Assembly: GCA_030523385.1 (NCBI GenBank)
Contig: JAUNIV010000065.1
Span: 1 to 10,337, forward strand
Direction: 5' to 3'
Length of the DNA: 10,337 bases
DNA from: Bacteroidales bacterium
GTDB taxonomy: Bacteria > Bacteroidota > Bacteroidia > Bacteroidales > Bacteroidaceae
Shown here: positions 6,070 through 10,337 of the stretch, in pieces
How the letters are laid out: every line of letters starts with the position of its first letter
Numbering within the stretch: the stretch's first letter is position 1
Notes under the pieces: generated by a model
What the model was told of the DNA's origin: nothing
What the model saw: only the letters and a program-made list of their open reading frames with translations
Database searches by the model: none
Made by a program: the position numbers and the translations under genes

Positions 6070-8496
6070 TTAATAAATCTCTATTTCGTCCAGTGCCATC
6101 ATGCTTGCTACTTCGCTATGGTCGTTCGGACTGTAACAGTCTATGCCGTTGCGAATCTTTCCGCCGCTGATAAATTCTATCTTTATCTGGGCAGCTTCTT
6201 GCGTGGGGATTTCTATTTCTTCATCAAATCCCTTGAAAGAATTCTCCTTGATGTCATAAGCAAATTCCTTTTCGGCAACTTTCTCAAACTTACCGTCTGC
6301 AGAAGCTATATATACCACGGCCTTGCTTACCGGAAGGATACCACCGGCTGCGTTATATAGTGTGCCGAAACGTATCTTGCTCACCGGAGCCTTTTCTAAG
6401 CTGACGGTGAATGTCACTTTGCCGTCCTTGTCGGGGCGGATGCCTGCCCACGGAGTGGACGAAGCATCGTTGCCGCGCTTGCCGTTGGTCAGTCCCATGG
6501 TGACAGTGTCAGCTCCCAATACATCGTTCTCGCCCAAAATATCACCCTTCATACCGCGCGGGGCAGGAGAGAGTTCATACTTCTTTCCGGTGATGAGGTT
6601 TTTATAAAGAGCCTTGTGAGTCACTTTGCCCACCGGCTTTCCATTGGCAAAGACGACTGCTTTCAAATCATAACTGTCATCCAATGGGAACGGCTGTGTG
6701 TACAGCTGGCCATTGCTGGCAGAAGGTTCTGTGCCGTCCGTCGTATAGTAAATCTGTGCATGGGGATAGAAAGTTTCCAGCTCTACATTCAGCACACCTT
6801 CGGCATTGGCACGGGTATTGATGTTGACATCGAAGAAGTTGCGACACGGCTTCACGCCCATGACTTCCAGGCGGTCAAAGTCTTCTACCATGCGTTCGCA
6901 GAAGGAAGCAAAGTCTTTTTTATCTACCGGAGTCCAGCCGGTTTCGGCAATGGCTATCAGTCGGGGGAAGATTTGGTAGTCCCGACGTTCTTCTGTAGGC
7001 ATGTATTCAGCCCAACAGTTAGCCTGCACACCGATGATGTGTTGGCTTACCGTGCTGTCTGCATCAGCCGGGACAGGGTTGTAGCTGTATGTTTTCTTCA
7101 GTGTGTTATATCCGCCTATGGTGACAGGAGCTATTTCGGGTTCTTCCTGATAATGGTCCAGATAAGCATACGGATTGGGAGTCATGATAGCATCGTGTCC
7201 GGCCTTGGCAGCAGTGATACCGCCCTCTATGCCGCGCCATGACATTACGGTAGCATTGGGAGCCAGTCCGCCTTCCAGTATTTCGTCCCAACCGATGATG
7301 TTTCTTCCCTTGCTGTTCAGGTACTTTTCTACTCGGCTCACGATGTAGCTTTGCAGTTTTTCTTCCTTGGTATGTTTCACTCCGTCTATGGCATTGGGCT
7401 TCACGTCGTCTTTCAGTCCGAGTTCGCGTATCAGCTTTTGGCAGTGTACACACTTTTTCCATGCGGTCTTGGGACACTCGTCACCACCTATATGTATATA
7501 TTCGCTGGGGAACAATTCGATAACCTCATCCATCACTCCTTCGATGAAGGTGAAGAAAGTTTCGGTCGGACAGAATACCTGGTCGAATACTCCCCACAGC
7601 TTGCATACTTCGTAAGTGGTGTCGGGTGTGCACGACAGTTCGGGATAAGAAGCAATGGCAGCCAGTGCATGTCCCGGCAACTCTATCTCCGGTATCACGG
7701 TGATGTATTTGTTACGCGCATATTCCACTACGTCTTTTATCTCCTCCTGAGTGTAGAAACCACCGTGCGGCTTGCCGTCATACTTGAACGGATAGTGGGT
7801 GTAGAAGTAATCCACCATTGTCTCCGAACGTTGGGAACCAATCTCAGTCAGTTTGGGATATTTCTTTATTTCGATACGCCATCCCTGGTCATCGGTCAGG
7901 TGCCAGTGGAAGGTGTTCATCTTGTGTGCGGCCAGCACATCAATGAATTTCTTGACATACTCTACCGAAGCAAAGTGGCGGCATACATCGAGCATGGCAC
8001 CACGATGGCGGAACGCAGGAGCATCTTCTATTTCCACACAAGGCAGGCTCCATTCGGCATTGCGTGCCCTTTCCGTCCCATAAATAGAAACAGGCAGAAG
8101 CTGGCAGATTGTCTGCATGCCGTAATAAAAGCCATTGGGGGCAGAAGCTGTAATCTTGACCAATTCCGGTGTCACCGATAAGCGATAGGCTTCCTTGCCC
8201 ATGCCCGGCACGCTGTCGAACACAATGCTGTTTACATCCGCATGTATCTCGTCAGACGGTCTCAGTCTGATGCCCGACACTTTGAGCAGTGTGGTCGAGA
8301 AATCGGAAACCATATCCTTAACTTCTTGAGAGGCATTCACCACTACGGGCACATCGTTGGTGAGGTGGAAACGCCCGTCCTGTTTCTCCATGGAGACAGG
8401 GAGAGGAACTACATTGTACTCATTCGTAATTTCTTTTGTCTGACATCCGCACACGAGCAGACCGACAAGAAGTGTTAGCAGACTCTTATTCTTCAT
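6070..8496 (-). CDS. Beta-N-acetylhexosaminidase lipoprotein (GH20)
   Basis: This 808-aa exo-enzyme should remove terminal beta-linked GlcNAc or GalNAc from glycans by the substrate-assisted GH20 mechanism. Residues 1-18 form a lipoprotein signal with lipobox VCGC (Cys18), so the protein is anchored in the periplasm or on the cell surface. Domains in order are the GH20b-type N-terminal domain (about 24-158), the catalytic TIM barrel (about 161-525), a chitobiase C-terminal/Fn3-like module containing YYTTDGTEPS (about 570-632), and a beta-sandwich resembling an F5/8 type C (CBM32-like) domain (about 640-808). Catalytic features seen are R165 in FRHRGAMLD, FHWHLTDDQGW (196-206), ELPGHA (272-277), the D339-E340 pair in HIGGDECPK, and the pocket tryptophans W403, W420 and W495. 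A Cys cluster at C341, C349 and C352 follows the active site. It is complete. It is probably transcribed from a promoter near 8550 together with the downstream porin. The natural substrate (mucin, N-glycan, chitin fragments) cannot be read from sequence. Confidence 0.95.
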   Translation of the reverse strand: MKNKSLLTLLVGLLVCGCQTKEITNEYNVVPLPVSMEKQDGRFHLTNDVPVVVNASQEVKDMVSDFSTTLLKVSGIRLRPSDEIHADVNSIVFDSVPGMGKEAYRLSVTPELVKITASAPNGFYYGMQTICQLLPVSIYGTERARNAEWSLPCVEIEDAPAFRHRGAMLDVCRHFASVEYVKKFIDVLAAHKMNTFHWHLTDDQGWRIEIKKYPKLTEIGSQRSETMVDYFYTHYPFKYDGKPHGGFYTQEEIKDVVEYARNKYITVIPEIELPGHALAAIASYPELSCTPDTTYEVCKLWGVFDQVFCPTETFFTFIEGVMDEVIELFPSEYIHIGGDECPKTAWKKCVHCQKLIRELGLKDDVKPNAIDGVKHTKEEKLQSYIVSRVEKYLNSKGRNIIGWDEILEGGLAPNATVMSWRGIEGGITAAKAGHDAIMTPNPYAYLDHYQEEPEIAPVTIGGYNTLKKTYSYNPVPADADSTVSQHIIGVQANCWAEYMPTEERRDYQIFPRLIAIAETGWTPVDKKDFASFCERMVEDFDRLEVMGVKPCRNFFDVNINTRANAEGVLNVELETFYPHAQIYYTTDGTEPSASNGQLYTQPFPLDDSYDLKAVVFANGKPVGKVTHKALYKNLITGKKYELSPAPRGMKGDILGENDVLGADTVTMGLTNGKRGNDASSTPWAGIRPDKDGKVTFTVSLEKAPVSKIRFGTLYNAAGGILPVSKAVVYIASADGKFEKVAEKEFAYDIKENSFKGFDEEIEIPTQEAAQIKIEFISGGKIRNGIDCYSPNDHSEVASMMALDEIEIY

Positions 8497-8511
8497 ATCG
8501 ATTGACGTTAA

Positions 8512-8528
8512 TTCTTTATAATAAAGAA
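8512..8528. repeat. Perfect 17-bp palindrome in the hexosaminidase leader
   Basis: TTCTTTAT (8512-8519) and ATAAAGAA (8521-8528) are exact inverted repeats around a single A at 8520. The site lies between the predicted promoter -7 element and the hexosaminidase ATG, about 16 bp before the start codon. It could be an operator for a dimeric regulator or a small mRNA hairpin; an AT-rich palindrome could also arise by chance. Confidence 0.45.
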
Positions 8529-8546
8529 GTGAAAAAACTTTGGCGG

Positions 8547-8554
8547 CAAAAGTA
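8547..8554 (-). promoter_or_regulatory. Likely -7 element of the hexosaminidase-porin unit
   Basis: Read leftward the sequence is TACTTTTG, an exact match to TAnnTTTG, about 50 bp upstream of the GH20 start codon. No clear TTTG is found 19-21 bp further upstream. It lies within an imperfect dyad at 8537-8553 (ACTTTGGCGGCAAAAGT). Its position downstream of the susD terminator supports independent transcription of the GH20 gene. Confidence 0.5.
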
Positions 8555-8648
8555 CGAATAAAAAACGGGATAAATATGTTTTTTTGAAAGGATTAAAGCT
8601 GACCACTACGGTAAAAACAATAAATCAGCCTGCCTGGCTATAAAAGAA
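8555..8648. other. Intergenic spacer between GH20 promoter and susD terminator
   Basis: This is the part of the 217-bp gap between the GH20 start and the susD stop that is not explained by the promoter, palindrome or terminator. I see no ORF with coding character, no RNA gene and no clear repeat. It would hold the upstream flank of the GH20 promoter and any activator site. Confidence 0.5.
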
Positions 8649-8698
8649 ATCCTCCTAATTGTAATGAATTGGGTAATCTTCATTGCAATCAGGAGGAT
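8649..8698 (-). terminator. Rho-independent terminator of the susD-like gene
   Basis: Two 20-nt arms (8649-8668 and 8679-8698), beginning ATCCTCCT and ending AGGAGGAT, pair at 18 of 20 positions as Watson-Crick. In minus-strand RNA one of the other two is a G-U pair and one a C-A mismatch. The loop is 10 nt, and the minus strand continues TTCTTTTA. It starts 15 bp past the susD stop at 8714-8716 and should separate that transcript from the GH20 gene. Confidence 0.78.
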
Positions 8699-8713
8699 AA
8701 CTGTTAAATGATA

Positions 8714-10264
8714 TTATTCCGAATAAATAGACAATTTAGGATAATTCTGATAAAGATTCTTGTTGGCCAGTTCTTCGGCATCGGTAATGCGATACAGGTA
8801 ATATTTGCTGTTCGGGCAGAAAGGTGTTTTGTCCGGGAAGTTAAAGAACCGATGGCCTTGTGTCTTTTTCAGTAAAGTATGGCTTTGTCCGTTCTCATCG
8901 GTATAGGTGTATTCGATCGGACCTTCCGGATATTCCTTGCGCACTACACTTTGTTGGTTGCGGATGATGTCTATCAGGCTGAAACCCTCTCCCCACAATT
9001 CTTTGCGGCGTTCTATCCAGATAGCTTCCAACAGGTCGTCTTGTGACAATCCTGCTTCTATGGTCTTTGCTCCTCTGGCTGCTTTCAGTTCGTTCAGCTT
9101 GTTTACGGCATCAGGGTCATTCAAGTGTGCTTTGGCTTCTGCATTAATTAAATAGATTTCTGCCACACGCATCAACACAATGTCGCCCAATTGGTTCTCA
9201 ATGTCGCGGAATCTGAATTTGGAGTTACGCATCCACACATAAGCAGCCGATTCAACATCGGCTCCCGGGTCGGTAGCCCAAAATATCATCTTCTTGCGAT
9301 AATCTCCGTCATCAAACAAGTCGCGGAAATAGGGGTCTACGTTGAAACTGTAATAATAGGAACCTTTGGTTGTCGTGTCCAGATAATGGAATTGGTAACT
9401 GGCATTGGCCTGGTCATTGGTTTGTGCGTGTCCCCATATCCATTCCTTGTTGTCCACCGAATTGAAACCGTCGTTGTATTCGCTTTCGTTCATCAGGTAA
9501 TTGTCTTTGGAAAGCAGACGGTCGGAATAAGTTTTGGCTTTTTCCCACTGACGGGCATACAGGCAGGCACGTGAAAGTAGTCCCAAGACTACTTCCGTGT
9601 CTATCTTGTGTTTGGCATCGCGCACGTAGTTTTCGGGTATCAGGTCCAAAGCTTCCTCCAAATCGCTGATGGATTGTGCATATACTTCGCTTACGCTGGA
9701 AGCAGGAACGCCTTCGGAAGCAATCGTTTCATCGGTTGAATGAGTGTAGATAGGTGCGCAAACGGCGTTCGGATCTTTGTCGATGGCAAAGGAGTAGCAA
9801 GAAGCCAGATGCAGATACAGGAATCCGCGTAAAGCAAGTGCCTGTCCTTTGATGCGGTTTCTTTCGCTTTGTGTACCTTCGGCATTGTCTATGTTGTCCA
9901 ACACTCCGTTGCAGTCGTTGATGACGCGGTATGCCAACAGCCAGCTGAGTGTATTGGTTCCGCCCTTGCCATAAATGGCAGTAAACTCATTGTGTGTGCG
10001 GAAACCGTATTTGGTATTCAGCACAACGTCTGAACCCATGGCATCATTGGCACGCAATATAGCACCATAACCCGGATTGGCATAAGTGTTGAAAGTTTCC
10101 ATCAGATAGTTCCATCCTCCGTTCAGCACTTTTTCGGCATCACCTGTCTTGCCAAACACAGAACCGGCATCCACATAAGTGGTGGGGATGGTATCCAGAT
10201 CGCAGGAAGTAAACAGCGTAATTCCCAACGCAAATGAAAATATATGTTTGATAATGGTCTTCAT
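8714..10264 (-). CDS. SusD/RagB-family glycan-binding outer membrane lipoprotein
   Basis: SusD-type proteins are surface lipoproteins that cap a SusC TonB-dependent transporter and help capture glycans or other nutrients. The 516-aa product has a lipoprotein signal with lipobox FTSC (Cys21), followed by DLDTIP; Asp/Glu-rich or similar residues just after the Cys are usual in surface-exposed Bacteroidota lipoproteins. The helical TPR-like core is visible at about 135-158 (GQALALRGFLYLHLASCYSF), 190-207 and 222-252. The C-terminal signature is clear: VLMRVAEIYLINAEA (363-377), ERRKELWGEGFSLIDIIR (418-435), and the closing YRITDAEELANKNLYQNYP. It is full length for the family. Its ATG at 10264 is preceded by only 73 bp in the window, which shows no SusC-like C-terminus in any frame and instead carries promoter-like elements. 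The ligand is unknown; the hexosaminidase downstream makes an amino-sugar glycan a reasonable guess only. Confidence 0.94.
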   Translation of the reverse strand: MKTIIKHIFSFALGITLFTSCDLDTIPTTYVDAGSVFGKTGDAEKVLNGGWNYLMETFNTYANPGYGAILRANDAMGSDVVLNTKYGFRTHNEFTAIYGKGGTNTLSWLLAYRVINDCNGVLDNIDNAEGTQSERNRIKGQALALRGFLYLHLASCYSFAIDKDPNAVCAPIYTHSTDETIASEGVPASSVSEVYAQSISDLEEALDLIPENYVRDAKHKIDTEVVLGLLSRACLYARQWEKAKTYSDRLLSKDNYLMNESEYNDGFNSVDNKEWIWGHAQTNDQANASYQFHYLDTTTKGSYYYSFNVDPYFRDLFDDGDYRKKMIFWATDPGADVESAAYVWMRNSKFRFRDIENQLGDIVLMRVAEIYLINAEAKAHLNDPDAVNKLNELKAARGAKTIEAGLSQDDLLEAIWIERRKELWGEGFSLIDIIRNQQSVVRKEYPEGPIEYTYTDENGQSHTLLKKTQGHRFFNFPDKTPFCPNSKYYLYRITDAEELANKNLYQNYPKLSIYSE

Positions 10265-10289
10265 ATTTGTTTCTTTTATCTGTTATAGT

Positions 10290-10320
10290 CAAAAGGAATT
10301 GATTTGCAAAAAATCCCAAT
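10290..10320 (-). promoter_or_regulatory. Possible promoter of the susD-like gene
   Basis: Read leftward, ATTG (10320 to 10317), 19 bp, then TCCTTTTG (10297 to 10290) fits the -33 TTTG and -7 TAnnTTTG pattern with one mismatch in each element. The -7 would end 25 bp upstream of the ATG. This would make susD the first gene of its transcript. The match is weak and made by eye. Confidence 0.3.
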
Positions 10321-10334
10321 AAATAATATCTTTG
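10303..10334 (+). promoter_or_regulatory. Bacteroides-type promoter pointing right, out of the window
   Basis: TTTG (10303-10306) and TATCTTTG (10327-10334) are separated by exactly 20 bp and match both the -33 and -7 consensus elements of the Bacteroidota primary sigma factor. The following CGG continues a pattern often seen at such promoters. Transcription would begin at about the right end of the window and drive a gene divergent from susD, not visible here. Confidence 0.6.
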
Positions 10335-10337
10335 CGG

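Noticed and set aside
7351..8181. 276-codon open frame antisense to the hexosaminidase gene
   Set aside because: It lies wholly within the GH20 catalytic domain coding region, whose reading is certain; the antisense product has no recognisable domain and no promoter or start context.
6070..10264. A complete classical SusC/SusD polysaccharide utilization locus
   Set aside because: No SusC, sensor or regulator gene lies in the window, and a strong terminator plus a separate promoter split susD from the hexosaminidase.

Overview
The window looks like chromosomal DNA of a gut Bacteroidales bacterium (Bacteroides/Phocaeicola type). The reasons are a SusD-family lipoprotein, a CarboxypepD-regulatory/TonB-receptor-like outer membrane protein, a Bacteroidota-style GH20 hexosaminidase, several TAnnTTTG-type -7 promoter elements, and the lack of strong Shine-Dalgarno sequences. 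No RNA genes, insertion sequences, phage genes or CRISPR arrays were seen. Exact species cannot be told from the sequence alone.

Layout, left to right: (1) 1-165 is non-coding and holds a near-ideal rho-independent terminator, plus a second weaker hairpin, for the leftward gene that follows. (2) 166-3096 (-) encodes a 976-aa outer membrane beta-barrel protein with an unusual Gly/Pro/Arg-rich C-terminal tail. (3) 3179-3586 (-) encodes a 135-aa four-helix membrane protein that seems built from two related two-helix halves; it may be cotranscribed with the outer membrane gene. (4) 3684-4745 (+) is aroB (3-dehydroquinate synthase), divergent from the small membrane protein and the only rightward gene. 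(5) A shared stem-loop at 4767-4802 separates aroB from a leftward block. (6) 4810-6027 (-) is a DcaP-like porin, lying 42 bp downstream of (7) 6070-8496 (-), a GH20 beta-N-acetylhexosaminidase lipoprotein; the two look like one transcription unit driven from a promoter near 8550. (8) 8649-8698 is a strong terminator that ends (9) 8714-10264 (-), a SusD-like glycan-binding lipoprotein. (10) The right edge carries a perfect TTTG-N20-TAnnTTTG promoter pointing out of the window.

How the genes may work together: the surface or periplasmic hexosaminidase would release terminal GlcNAc/GalNAc from glycans, the porin could let small products through the outer membrane, and the SusD protein could bind the parent glycan. 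However, a terminator and a separate promoter split SusD from the hexosaminidase-porin pair, and no SusC C-terminus is seen in the 73 bp upstream of susD, so this is not a textbook polysaccharide utilization locus. The aroB and outer membrane barrel genes appear unrelated to it. Most of the window is ordinary for the group; the items most worth a second look are the seemingly SusC-less SusD with interleaved divergent promoters, the GH20-porin pair, the tail on the barrel protein and the duplicated small membrane protein.
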